Part shown: piece after piece, positions 33,312 to 41,343 of the stretch
Layout: every line of letters begins with the position of its first letter
Numbering within the stretch: the first letter of the stretch is position 1
DNA from: Halomonas sp.
GTDB taxonomy: Bacteria > Pseudomonadota > Gammaproteobacteria > Pseudomonadales > Halomonadaceae
NCBI RefSeq assembly: GCF_029263665.1
Contig: NZ_JAJUFQ010000026.1
Coordinates: 1-57,829 of the forward strand
Direction of reading: 5' to 3'
Length of the DNA: 57,829 nt
Translations under genes and position numbers: made by a program
The notes under the pieces: model-generated
Seen by the model: only the letters and a program-made list of their open reading frames with translations
The model's database searches: none
Told to the model about the DNA's origin: nothing

Positions 33312-34838
33312 ATGACTGGAAGCATTCTGATCATTGCCGCCTTCATGATCATCCCGCTGATCGTCGGGCTGGTATCCGCCCGGCAATCTCAAGACACCAG
33401 TGAAGATTTCTTCGTCCAGGGCAGGGCCATGGGCAGCGTTGCTGTATTCTTCACTGTCGCCGCGACCTGGTGGAGTGCCTTTGCCTTCCTCGGCTCCAAT
33501 GCCACCTTCTATACCAGTGGCCCGGTATACCTGACGGCATTGGCCTGGAACCTGCTGTTCGGGTTCATGTACTACTGGATCGGCAAGCGCGTGTGGTTCC
33601 TGGGCAAGCGTTTCAACTACCTGACCCCATCCGACCTGATGGGCGACTTCTACAATAGTGAAGCGCTGCGCATCCTGGTCGCCGTCATCACCTTGGTATT
33701 CACCGTTCCCTATCTGCAGATCCAGTTGACCGGCGGCGCCTACCTGATCGAAGTGGCTTCAGGCGGTGTCATTCCCTTCTGGCTGGCTGCCCTGCTGTTC
33801 TATTTCATCATCATCGTCTATGTCTGGGTCGGAGGCATTCGTGCCATTGCCTGGACCGATGTCATCTACGGTGCACTGCTGTTCTTCGGCATGATGTATG
33901 CGGGTTACTACATCTCCAGTCAGGTGGGAGGCCCAACGGCACTGTTTGCCCAGCTCGCATCGTCATACCCTGCTCACCTGACCATGCCCGGGCCGAACGG
34001 CAACATGGGCTACAGCATGTGGTTCTCGCTGTTCATGATCGTGGCCATTGGCGCCTTCATGGGGCCACAGATCTGGCTACGCATGTATTCGGTCAAGAGC
34101 GGTCGACTGTTCAACCTGATGCCTTTCCTGCTTGGCCTGGCCGCCTTCGCCTACGTGGGTTCTGTGCTGACAGGCTACTCCGGCGTGCTGCTTGAACCTG
34201 GACTCGAAAACCCCGACCAGGTGCTTCCGGTCATGTTGATGAACTACGCGCCGTATCTGCTGGCTTCGCTGATCATGGCTGCCGGTGCCGCGGCCGCCAT
34301 GTCCACGGCCAACTCCCAGATTCATGCGGTCTCCACCGTGGTGACGATGGATATCTACCAGCGCTACGTGAACCGGCATGCCAGTCAGTCGCGTATCGTC
34401 TTCATCGGCCGCCTGTCACTGGTCGGTTTCTCGCTGGCGGCCTACATCATGGCACTTACGGTGCCTGGGCTGCTGGTCACCATCGGTATTGCCGCCCTGG
34501 CAGGTACTGCGCAGCTCATCGTGCCTACCATCGGCGCCATCACCTGGCGGCGCGCGCATCCCATGGCCGCCTTCTGGGGGCTGATCGGTGGTATCGCCTG
34601 CGTGCTGTGGCTGACCTATGGTGCCAGCGTCAGCAATCCGCTGGGCCTGCACGCCGGCATCTGGGGGCTGATCGTCAACTCTGGCCTGTTTGTGGTCCTG
34701 AGCCTGGTGCTGGAACGTCGCGACAGCGATGTGGTGGAACGCTTTTCCAAGGCTCGTCAGGACTATGTAGCGGAGTATCATCCCGAACAGTGCGATGACG
34801 AGCAGATCGCTCCACCTCAAACCGCTCAGGCACGTTGA
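33312..34838 (+). CDS. Sodium:solute symporter (SSS family), second copy
   Basis: 508 residues from the ATG at 33312 (GAGGAG upstream). About thirteen helices; the N-terminus QSQDTSEDFFVQGRAMGSVAVFFTVAATWWSAFAFLGS is the typical SSS opening. The sodium-site helices include VGGIRAIAWTDVIYG and AGAAAAMSTANSQIHAVSTVV. Downstream lie a GntR regulator, an M20 carbamoylase-type hydrolase and an amidase, all in the same direction. The system therefore probably imports an amide, ureido or N-carbamoyl compound that those enzymes hydrolyse. Confidence 0.93.
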   Translation: MTGSILIIAAFMIIPLIVGLVSARQSQDTSEDFFVQGRAMGSVAVFFTVAATWWSAFAFLGSNATFYTSGPVYLTALAWNLLFGFMYYWIGKRVWFLGKRFNYLTPSDLMGDFYNSEALRILVAVITLVFTVPYLQIQLTGGAYLIEVASGGVIPFWLAALLFYFIIIVYVWVGGIRAIAWTDVIYGALLFFGMMYAGYYISSQVGGPTALFAQLASSYPAHLTMPGPNGNMGYSMWFSLFMIVAIGAFMGPQIWLRMYSVKSGRLFNLMPFLLGLAAFAYVGSVLTGYSGVLLEPGLENPDQVLPVMLMNYAPYLLASLIMAAGAAAAMSTANSQIHAVSTVVTMDIYQRYVNRHASQSRIVFIGRLSLVGFSLAAYIMALTVPGLLVTIGIAALAGTAQLIVPTIGAITWRRAHPMAAFWGLIGGIACVLWLTYGASVSNPLGLHAGIWGLIVNSGLFVVLSLVLERRDSDVVERFSKARQDYVAEYHPEQCDDEQIAPPQTAQAR

Positions 34839-34861
34839 TGCCAGCATGATGCAATCTTCGG

Positions 34862-34880
34862 GGTCCCGCCGAACGGGGCC
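34862..34880 (+). terminator. Hairpin terminator after the SSS gene
   Basis: GGTCCCG (34862-34868) pairs with CGGGGCC (34874-34880) over a CCGAA loop, followed by a T-rich TCTTTCT. A short but plausible intrinsic terminator or attenuator before the GntR gene. Confidence 0.6.
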
Positions 34881-34932
34881 TCTTTCTCAACCTCTTTCAA
34901 GCCCACTCAAGCTATCTCAAACCCACTCAAGG
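34879..34932. repeat. Degenerate 10-12-bp array in the GntR leader
   Basis: Five variations of CTCTTTCTCAA/CCCACTCAAG in tandem immediately before the GntR ribosome site. Strongly degenerate. Confidence 0.55.
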
Positions 34933-34940
34933 AACGGAAC

Positions 34941-35762
34941 ATGGCCCAGGCACCCTCCCCCCAGCGCCGCCAGAAACTCGCTGAATTGATCAGCGATGAC
35001 ATCAAGCGCTGGATCGCCACTGAAGGCATGGTGGAAGGAGATCGTCTGCCCAACGAGCGTGCACTGATGGAGCTGTACGGCTGTGCCAAGGGCACTGTCC
35101 GCGAGGCCCTCAAGATTCTTGAGGTCGAAGGGCTGATCACCTTGAAGACTGGCCCTGGCGGCGGCGCCATCCTGCACACTCCAAGCATGGAACCGGCCAG
35201 CCGCATGCTGCGCAATTTCCTCCACTTTCGCTCACTCGATGGATATCAGGTGTATCAGCTGCGCCGCCTGCTCGAAGTCGAGATGGCGGTTTCTGTCGTC
35301 GGCCTTCTCACAGAGAAAGACTTTGCCACGCTGGAAGCCAACATGAGCGACTGCGAGTGCGCACCATCCGACGCAGAAGACCATCGTCGACAGCGCTTCC
35401 TGGAGCTTGAGTTTCATAACTGTCTGGCGCGAGCCTGTCCCAACCCCTTGCTGGCCTTCATGTGCCGTTTCCTCAACGACATGCTGCGCGACCTGGTGGT
35501 GGTGAAGAAGGCCTATGTGCCGGAACGCAAGCAGTTCGACAAGGCCAACCATCGCTATCACCGCGAATTGGTGGACGCTTATCGCGCCGAGGATGTCGAG
35601 CGGGTACGAACGCTGATGGAAGAGCACATGCGTGACGCCGAAGGACACATGTCCGCGCTCGAGGCGGAGATGGCCAAACAGATGCTGATCGTGCCGGAAA
35701 CCTTGGCCCAGGGTTCAGAGCACTCACCGCTGCTGCAGATGTTCCAGCAACAGCAGCAATGA
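34941..35762 (+). CDS. GntR-family (FadR-type) regulator
   Basis: 273 residues. The N-terminal winged helix (about 8-75, with DRLPNERALMELYGCAKGTVREALKILEVEGLI) is followed by an all-helical FCD domain. The FCD metal ligands look complete (EFHNCL, NHRYHRELVDAY, MEEHMRDAEGH). The C-terminus runs into Gln repeats (QQQQQ). It sits between a symporter gene and the carbamoylase-amidase pair and probably controls this catabolic cluster. The inducer is likely the imported amide or acid product, which is inference. Confidence 0.9.
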   Translation: MAQAPSPQRRQKLAELISDDIKRWIATEGMVEGDRLPNERALMELYGCAKGTVREALKILEVEGLITLKTGPGGGAILHTPSMEPASRMLRNFLHFRSLDGYQVYQLRRLLEVEMAVSVVGLLTEKDFATLEANMSDCECAPSDAEDHRRQRFLELEFHNCLARACPNPLLAFMCRFLNDMLRDLVVVKKAYVPERKQFDKANHRYHRELVDAYRAEDVERVRTLMEEHMRDAEGHMSALEAEMAKQMLIVPETLAQGSEHSPLLQMFQQQQQ

Positions 35763-35784
35763 CCCTGAAGCGATGACACTGAAG
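35757..35784. repeat. Two-copy 14-bp array across the GntR stop codon
   Basis: CAATGACCCTGAAG then CGATGACACTGAAG; the first copy contains the TGA stop (35760-35762). A third, weaker copy may follow. Confidence 0.6.
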
Positions 35785-35925
35785 CAATCACAGGAACCAT
35801 AACGACCGTCATGACGGCGGTGAGACGGCGGCAGGAATTCAAGCATCGCCACTACCGTCAGCGCCGCTGGTATACGCCCCCTATCGCTGGCTTACAACAT
35901 CAATGACTACCCGCGAGGACCTACG

Positions 35926-37257
35926 ATGACCACTGAACTCTCCTCTTCAAGCTCTTCTTCTGCACACCCCTCTCTTGCGCTGGATATTGCCACGGACAGC
36001 GAACGTCTCTGGCAGTCGCTGATGGAGATGGCGCGCCTTGGTGCCACGCCAAAAGGTGGGGTCAACCGCCAGGCACTGACCGATCTTGACCGCCAGGCAC
36101 GCGACCTGTTCATCGAGTGGTGTCGCGCCGAAGGATGCAGCATTCGGGTGGACAGCATCGGCAACATCTTTGCCCGCCGCCCCGGCACCGACCCGGACGC
36201 CGCCGTGGTCATGACTGGCAGCCATCTCGACACACAGCCCACTGGCGGCAAGTTCGATGGCTGCTATGGCGTCATGGCGGGGCTTGAGGTCATCCGTACA
36301 CTGAACCGTCACGATATCCACACTCGCTCTCCTATCGAAGTGGTTGCCTGGACCAACGAGGAAGGCTGCCGAATTGCTCCCTGCATGATGGGTTCCGGCG
36401 TGTTCACCGGCCAGTTGTCCGAGCATGAAATGCTGCACCAGACCGATGCCGAGGGCGTATCCGTGGCCGATGCACTGGAGGCCATCGGCTATCGTGGCAG
36501 CGACCAGGTCGAGCGCGAAGGTATCAAGGCCTATTTCGAATGCCATATCGAACAAGGGCCCATTCTTGAAGACCGTGAGACCACGATTGGCGTTGTCATT
36601 GGTGCCCTGGGCCAGAAATGGTTCGACCTGACCCTGACCGGCCAGGAAGCCCATGCCGGCCCAACCCCGATGTCATTGCGCAAGGACGCGCTGCTCGGTG
36701 CCGCAGAGATCACCCAGGCCATCAATGCCATTGCCATGCGTCATCCCCCACACGGTCGCGGCACCGTGGGTGTTCTGCAGTTGCATCCAGGATCCCGTAA
36801 CGTCATCCCCGGGCAGGTGAAGATGACCATCGACATGCGCCATTTCGACGCCGAGACGCTGGCCCAGATGGCAGAAGAACTGCAGCAGGCCGTGAATGAC
36901 AGCTGCCAGCGCCATGGATTGACCGCAGAGCTCACACCAGCGGCGGACTTTGCCCCTGAGCATTTTGCCGAAAGCTGTGTCACCGCAGTGCGCCATGGCG
37001 CCGAGCGACTGGGTGTCTCGCATCTCGATATCGTTAGTGGTGCCGGCCATGACGCCATTTTCATGGGACGTATTGCACCTGCTGGCATGATCTTCGTACC
37101 GTGTGAGAACGGCATCAGCCACAATGAAATAGAGAATGCGGCTGCCACAGATCTTCATGCAGGCTGCAACGTGCTGCTCCATGCGATGTTGGAGCAAGCA
37201 GGGTTGAAACAAGCCGGATTGGAACAAGCTGGGCTTGTCGACGGAGGAGAGAAATAA
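35926..37257 (+). CDS. M20-family Zn amidohydrolase (N-carbamoyl-L-amino acid hydrolase/allantoate amidohydrolase type)
   Basis: 443 residues with the HyuC/AllC pattern: TGSHLDTQPTGGKFDG (metal ligands His100 and Asp111), WTNEEGCRIAPCMMGS (Glu145/Glu146), the ECHIEQGP His, and a C-terminal GAGHDA plus NGISHNEIEN. These enzymes cleave the ureido C-N bond of N-carbamoyl amino acids or allantoate. The last 20 residues (LEQAGLKQAGLEQAGL...) are an in-frame repeat beyond the normal family end. A GAGGA ribosome site precedes the ATG, and the amidase gene follows after 2 bases, so they are co-translated. Confidence 0.88.
   Translation: MTTELSSSSSSSAHPSLALDIATDSERLWQSLMEMARLGATPKGGVNRQALTDLDRQARDLFIEWCRAEGCSIRVDSIGNIFARRPGTDPDAAVVMTGSHLDTQPTGGKFDGCYGVMAGLEVIRTLNRHDIHTRSPIEVVAWTNEEGCRIAPCMMGSGVFTGQLSEHEMLHQTDAEGVSVADALEAIGYRGSDQVEREGIKAYFECHIEQGPILEDRETTIGVVIGALGQKWFDLTLTGQEAHAGPTPMSLRKDALLGAAEITQAINAIAMRHPPHGRGTVGVLQLHPGSRNVIPGQVKMTIDMRHFDAETLAQMAEELQQAVNDSCQRHGLTAELTPAADFAPEHFAESCVTAVRHGAERLGVSHLDIVSGAGHDAIFMGRIAPAGMIFVPCENGISHNEIENAAATDLHAGCNVLLHAMLEQAGLKQAGLEQAGLVDGGEK
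37189..37233. repeat. Three-copy in-frame 15-bp array, carbamoylase C-terminus
   Basis: Units start at 37189, 37204 and 37219 (for example TTGGAACAAGCTGGG), encoding repeated (L)EQAG/KQAG pentapeptides just before the stop codon. Confidence 0.9.
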
Positions 37258-37259
37258 GC

Positions 37260-38717
37260 ATGCCGACTTCTGTCACCACTGATGCTTTCTCCACTGGGTT
37301 GAAGGATCTCACCGCCTGCGAAGCGCTGGACCTGTTTCAGCGCGGCGAGCTATCGCCAGTCGAACTGACCCGGGATTGTCTCCTGCGTATCGAACGCGAC
37401 AATCCCCACGTCAATGCCTTCTCCTGCCTGGCGGCGGAAACAGCGATGGAAGCCGCCAAGGCTTCCGAAGGCCGCTGGCAGGCAGGACGCCCCTGCGGTC
37501 CTCTCGATGGCATCCCCGCCACCATCAAGGATCTCACCCTGACCGCCGACATGCCGACCTACATGGGCTCCAGGACCACAGGTTCAAAGACCACAGGCTC
37601 GAAGACCATGTCGACTACTGGCCCATGCCAGGTGGATGCGCCGGTCAGCCAACACCTCAAGAATGCGGGAGCCGTCATTCTCGGCAAGACCACCTCCCCG
37701 GAATTCGGCTGGAAAGGGGTCACCGACAACCCGCTGCATGGCATCACCCGCAACCCGTGGGATACGCGCCTGACCCCCGGGGGATCATCCGGTGGCGCCG
37801 GTGCCGCTACGGCATTGAACCTGGGCCTGCTGCACCAGGGTAGCGATGCAGGAGGATCGATACGCATCCCCTGCAGCTTCACCGGCACTTTCGGCATCAA
37901 ACCCACCTTTGGCTGGGTACCGCAATGGCCGGCCAGTGCCATGTCCACACTGTCCCACATCGGCCCGATGACACGCACGGCAGCAGACAGTGCCCTCATG
38001 TTGAGCGTGCTGGCCCAACCTGATCCGCGCGATGGTTATCTGGGCAACCCACGCAGCGTCGACTGGCTGGCACCGCCTCCCGCTTCCCTCAAGGGGTGGC
38101 GTATCGCCTACAGTCCGGCCCTGGGTTACGTGGATGTCGCACCGGATATTGCCGCACGCGTTGAGGATGCCATCGCCCTGGTGAAGGAACTGGGGGCTAC
38201 CGTCGAGCAGGTGGATCCGGGATTCGACAGTCCCCTCGACACCTTCAACACCCTATGGTTCGCGGGCGCCACCCAAGTACTGGAACGCCTGGATGATCAT
38301 CAGAGGGAACAACTGGACCCGGGATTTCTCGATATCGCCCAGCGCGGCCAGAACATCTCGCTGTCCCAATACCTGGCAGCTCGCCGTGAACGCGAACGCC
38401 TGGTGGCTCATATGCAAGCCTTCCACGAGCGCTATGACCTGCTGATCACCCCAACCATGCCGCTGGCCCCCTTCACCGCCGGGCACAACGTACCACCGGG
38501 TGGCCCCTACCGTGACTGGATGGACTGGACCCCGTTCAGCTACCCCTTCAATCTCACCCAGCAGCCCGCCGCATCACTGCCCTGCGGACTCGACGACCAA
38601 GACCTTCCGGTTGGCCTGCACCTGGTTGGCCCGCGCTACCAGGACATGCGCGTCCTGCATGCCGCCATGCTGCTGGAACAGCACCTGCCCCGGCTTGTGC
38701 CACCGGCATTAGGCTAG
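37260..38717 (+). CDS. Amidase signature family hydrolase
   Basis: 485 residues with the full Ser-cisSer-Lys triad: Lys90 in PATIKDLTL, Ser176/177 in TPGGSSGGAGA and nucleophile Ser200 in GSDAGGSIRIP, in the classical amidase-signature segment. After YMGS (residue 104) there is a Ser/Thr/Lys repeat (RTTGSKTTGSKT) not typical of the family, created by a 15-bp tandem array in the loop after the catalytic Lys. The enzyme probably hydrolyses a carboxamide released or imported by the upstream genes. Starts 2 bases after the carboxylase-type M20 gene with GGAGG upstream. Confidence 0.9.
   Translation: MPTSVTTDAFSTGLKDLTACEALDLFQRGELSPVELTRDCLLRIERDNPHVNAFSCLAAETAMEAAKASEGRWQAGRPCGPLDGIPATIKDLTLTADMPTYMGSRTTGSKTTGSKTMSTTGPCQVDAPVSQHLKNAGAVILGKTTSPEFGWKGVTDNPLHGITRNPWDTRLTPGGSSGGAGAATALNLGLLHQGSDAGGSIRIPCSFTGTFGIKPTFGWVPQWPASAMSTLSHIGPMTRTAADSALMLSVLAQPDPRDGYLGNPRSVDWLAPPPASLKGWRIAYSPALGYVDVAPDIAARVEDAIALVKELGATVEQVDPGFDSPLDTFNTLWFAGATQVLERLDDHQREQLDPGFLDIAQRGQNISLSQYLAARRERERLVAHMQAFHERYDLLITPTMPLAPFTAGHNVPPGGPYRDWMDWTPFSYPFNLTQQPAASLPCGLDDQDLPVGLHLVGPRYQDMRVLHAAMLLEQHLPRLVPPALG
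37566..37610. repeat. Three-copy in-frame 15-bp array inside the amidase
   Basis: Units start at 37566, 37581 and 37596 (for example GGTTCAAAGACCACA), encoding repeated GS(K/R)T(T/M). Located in a surface loop after the catalytic lysine. Confidence 0.9.
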
Positions 38718-38729
38718 ACCACTACTCAG

Positions 38730-38771
38730 CGGGGCTGCAGAGGGGAGTTTCACCTTCCACATACAGCCCCG
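38730..38771 (+). terminator. Hairpin after the amidase gene
   Basis: CGGGGCTG (38730-38737) pairs with CAGCCCCG (38764-38771) over a 26-base loop and is followed by TTATTGCT. Plausible end of the carbamoylase-amidase transcript. Confidence 0.6.
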
Positions 38772-38847
38772 TTATTGCTCCCAAAAGCCATGGGAGTCAT
38801 GTTCCAGCATACCGACTGGCTTGTCTTGATATCGCTCAGGCTCTATG

Positions 38848-38864
38848 TTGTTAACAGTTAACAA
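38848..38864. promoter_or_regulatory. Perfect palindrome TTGTTAACAGTTAACAA, GntR operator
   Basis: Perfect 8+1+8 palindrome 14 bases before the GntR start. An almost identical site (15 of 17 bases) precedes the TTT binding-protein gene at 39769-39785. This points to autoregulation and control of the TTT island by the GntR protein. Confidence 0.78.
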
Positions 38865-38878
38865 TATGGGTTTTTGTG

Positions 38879-39562
38879 ATGAAAAAGGAATCTGGATCTG
38901 TCAGTGCTCTCGAGCGCATCGGTCAGCGACGCTCCAATACGCTGACCTCCATTGCCAAGGAAGCCATCGAGGAAATGATTGTCACCGGGGAGCTCAGTGC
39001 CGGAGACCGGATCAACGAAAGTGCACTCGCGACGCGTTTCAATATCAGTCGTGGCCCAATTCGTGAAGCATGCCGTAGTCTCGAGCACGCTGGATTGGTG
39101 CGCAATGTAGCAAACCAGGGGGCCTATGTCCGCGAGATGCAGTTGGACGAAGCACGCGACCTCTATGAAGTTCGCCAGGCATTGACTGCACTGGTTGGAC
39201 AATTGCTGGTGGAAAAGGCTTCGGACGCCCTGATTGAGGAACTGGATCGCCTTGTCGAGCAGATGGAAAAGGCAGCCGATGAAGATGACCTGGATAGCTA
39301 CTACAGCCTCAATCTGCAATTTCACGACACCATGATGGCGGGAGCCGGTAATGCTTCTCTCGCCCGTTACTACGACGATATCGTCAAGCAATTGCATCTG
39401 TTTCGACGCCGCGGACTGGTGCAACGCGGCAACCTGCATGCCTCCAATGCCGAACATCGTCATATCATGGAAGCCCTGCGCCAGCGCGATGCAACAGCGG
39501 CCGCAGAGCGTTTGAGTGATCATGTCATGGCCGGCTGGCAACGCATGATAGAAGCTACCTGA
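38879..39562 (+). CDS. GntR-family (FCD) regulator of the TTT transport island
   Basis: 227 residues from the ATG at 38879; a GTG one codon earlier is an alternative start. N-terminal winged helix (about 15-80, with INESALATRFNISRGPIREACRSLEHAGLV) and helical FCD domain with expected metal-site segments (LQFHDTMM, AEHRHIMEAL, LSDHVMAGW). A perfect 17-bp palindrome overlaps its promoter, and a near copy lies before the tctC-like gene downstream. It probably represses itself and the TTT-SDR-AbrB-MmgE/PrpD operon until an organic acid binds. Confidence 0.9.
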   Translation: MKKESGSVSALERIGQRRSNTLTSIAKEAIEEMIVTGELSAGDRINESALATRFNISRGPIREACRSLEHAGLVRNVANQGAYVREMQLDEARDLYEVRQALTALVGQLLVEKASDALIEELDRLVEQMEKAADEDDLDSYYSLNLQFHDTMMAGAGNASLARYYDDIVKQLHLFRRRGLVQRGNLHASNAEHRHIMEALRQRDATAAAERLSDHVMAGWQRMIEAT

Positions 39563-39581
39563 CCAATGCATATCCCAGTCT

Positions 39582-39606
39582 GGACGTTACACACGCTGTA
39601 GCGTCC
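39582..39606. terminator. Hairpin after the GntR gene
   Basis: GGACGTTACA (39582-39591) pairs with TGTAGCGTCC (39597-39606), with one G-T pair, over a 5-base loop. No T-tract; may separate the regulator transcript from the operon. Confidence 0.5.
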
Positions 39607-39768
39607 TGCCCTCTGCCGTCGATGGACAGAAGTTTTCTTCACGACAGAGTCCGCCCCACTGACAGATACCGGCCCTTTTATTCCTCATCACGCTCTGTCA
39701 CCACAGCTATTACAACTATCGTCTAGTAGGAATTTACCGGCAATATCTTCTACCTTGCATACCGTCAA

Positions 39769-39785
39769 CTGTTAACAGTTTACAA
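39769..39785. promoter_or_regulatory. GntR operator copy before the TTT operon
   Basis: CTGTTAACAGTTTACAA matches the GntR-gene palindrome at 15 of 17 positions and lies 48 bases before the tctC-like start, overlapping the expected promoter. It contains the perfect dyad AACTGTTAACAGTT (39767-39780). Confidence 0.75.
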
Positions 39786-39832
39786 ATTACATATATCGCC
39801 TCTACCTACAATTCCAGCAAGAGAGGTCTCCC

Positions 39833-40795
39833 ATGCGTCTCCTGATGAAACGCGGCCATGCCCTGGCTTGTGTGACGACAGCCATCCTGAGTGCATCCAC
39901 TGCACTGGCCGCTGACTTTCCCTCCGACCCTATCGAGATAGCCGTACACACCTCCCCTGGAGGAGGCACCGACACCACAGCCAGGATGGTGGCACTGGTC
40001 ACTCAGGAGCAGCTCGACAGCAATGTTTTCGTTCAGAACCGCAAGGGTGGCGGCGGCTCCGTCGCCATGAGCTACCTGAGTGAGCAACCTGCCGATGGCT
40101 ATACCGTCATGGCGGTGACGCCAACCCACCTGTTCACCATGATGCGTGGCAACGCACCTCTGAGTATCGACGACATCCAAGGAGTAGCACGCGCCACCGA
40201 CGACCCGATCATTGTGATGGTACGAGGGGACAGCGATTACCAGACACTCGACCAACTGATCGAGGCGGGACAGCAAGGCACCATCAAATGGGGTGGGACT
40301 CAAATCGGCGGTGTCGATCACATTGCTGCCATGAGCTTTGCCAATGCCGCCGACATGACGGTTTCCTATGTACCCTTCGACAGCGGTGCCGAATTCGCCG
40401 CAGCACTATCCAGAGGCGACATCGATGCAGCAGGGCTGAATATCTCGGAGACCCGAGATCAGATTGAAGCCGGTGAGTTTCGCCCCCTGGCCGTGATGGC
40501 GGATGAGCGCATGAGTGCCTTGCCCGATGTCCCGACCCTCGCCGAAAACGGCATGGACGTATCGTTCTCCACGGTGCGGGGTTATGTGGTGCTGAAAGAC
40601 ACACCGCAGGACCGCCTTAAAGTGTTGGAGGACGCCATGCTGAGCGGCCTGGCCAGTGATCGCTATCAGGAATACCTGCAAGGCATTGGCCTGGATGAGT
40701 CAAGCATTGCTGACGCTGAAGCATGGGACCAGCAGCTCCACCGAATGTATGAAGCCGGTGAGAAGACCATGACCGAACTGGGCCTGATGCAATAA
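39833..40795 (+). CDS. Tripartite tricarboxylate transporter (TTT) substrate-binding protein, TctC/Bug family
   Basis: 320 residues with a signal peptide (MRLLMKRGHALACVTTAILSASTALA) and mature TctC/Bug features: SDPIEIAVHTSPGGGTDTTARMV at the start and the conserved KGGGGSVAMSYLSEQPADGYTV. It is a periplasmic ligand-binding protein that delivers a carboxylate to TctAB. First gene of the operon, with GAGAGG ribosome site and a GntR operator upstream. A strong hairpin after it (40803-40831) probably makes it more abundant than the membrane subunits. Confidence 0.93.
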   Translation: MRLLMKRGHALACVTTAILSASTALAADFPSDPIEIAVHTSPGGGTDTTARMVALVTQEQLDSNVFVQNRKGGGGSVAMSYLSEQPADGYTVMAVTPTHLFTMMRGNAPLSIDDIQGVARATDDPIIVMVRGDSDYQTLDQLIEAGQQGTIKWGGTQIGGVDHIAAMSFANAADMTVSYVPFDSGAEFAAALSRGDIDAAGLNISETRDQIEAGEFRPLAVMADERMSALPDVPTLAENGMDVSFSTVRGYVVLKDTPQDRLKVLEDAMLSGLASDRYQEYLQGIGLDESSIADAEAWDQQLHRMYEAGEKTMTELGLMQ

Positions 40796-40802
40796 CGCTT
40801 CC

Positions 40803-40835
40803 GTGGGTCAGCCCTTTCCGGGCTGGCCCACTTTT
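40803..40835 (+). terminator. Attenuator hairpin between TctC-like and TctB-like genes
   Basis: A 12-bp stem (GTGGGTCAGCCC 40803-40814 with GGGCTGGCCCAC 40820-40831, one G-T pair), 5-base loop, followed by TTTT. Position inside the operon suggests partial termination after the binding-protein gene. Confidence 0.8.
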
Positions 40836-40867
40836 CTCGTACCTCTATCTGTCCTGGAGACTATGGA

Positions 40868-41329
40868 ATGCCGAGTCGTTGGAAAGATCTCCTGCCCGGA
40901 CTGTTGCTGCTGACCATGGTCGCGGTGCTGTTCGCAGTCACCCTGCAATTCGACACTGTTCCTGCGGCCTTTGCTCAGGGCATGCAGTCTGCCGCCATGC
41001 CTCAGCTGATTCTCGTGCTGATCACCATTCTGACCATCGTGATGATCTACCAGGGTCACGGTCATGAAGAAGACAAGAAAGCTCCTATGACATGGCGCTT
41101 CTGGGCCACCGCGGCAGTACTGCTAAGTGCGGCATTCCTGTTCAAGTGGTTGGGCATCACGCTGACAACCGCATTGACCTGTTTTGCTCTCCCGTTGTTG
41201 TGGGGGGAACGACGAATCACTAGGGTCGCCATCTACTCGATCGCTACCCCGTTATGCATTTACCTGCTGTTTACCCATGCCCTGCAGTTGCGATTGCCAC
41301 AGGGTGTCCTGTCCCCCTGGCTGACCTGA
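40868..41329 (+). CDS. TTT transporter small membrane subunit, TctB family
   Basis: 153 residues with four hydrophobic helices and little sequence conservation, as usual for TctB. Helices lie at about 8-28, 40-58, 77-97 and a C-terminal pair around 101-145. Located between TctC-like and TctA-like genes, which defines it. It starts after a GGAG ribosome site downstream of the attenuator hairpin and ends 14 bases before tctA. Confidence 0.88.
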   Translation: MPSRWKDLLPGLLLLTMVAVLFAVTLQFDTVPAAFAQGMQSAAMPQLILVLITILTIVMIYQGHGHEEDKKAPMTWRFWATAAVLLSAAFLFKWLGITLTTALTCFALPLLWGERRITRVAIYSIATPLCIYLLFTHALQLRLPQGVLSPWLT

Positions 41330-41343
41330 GGAAGAAAAGGCAT

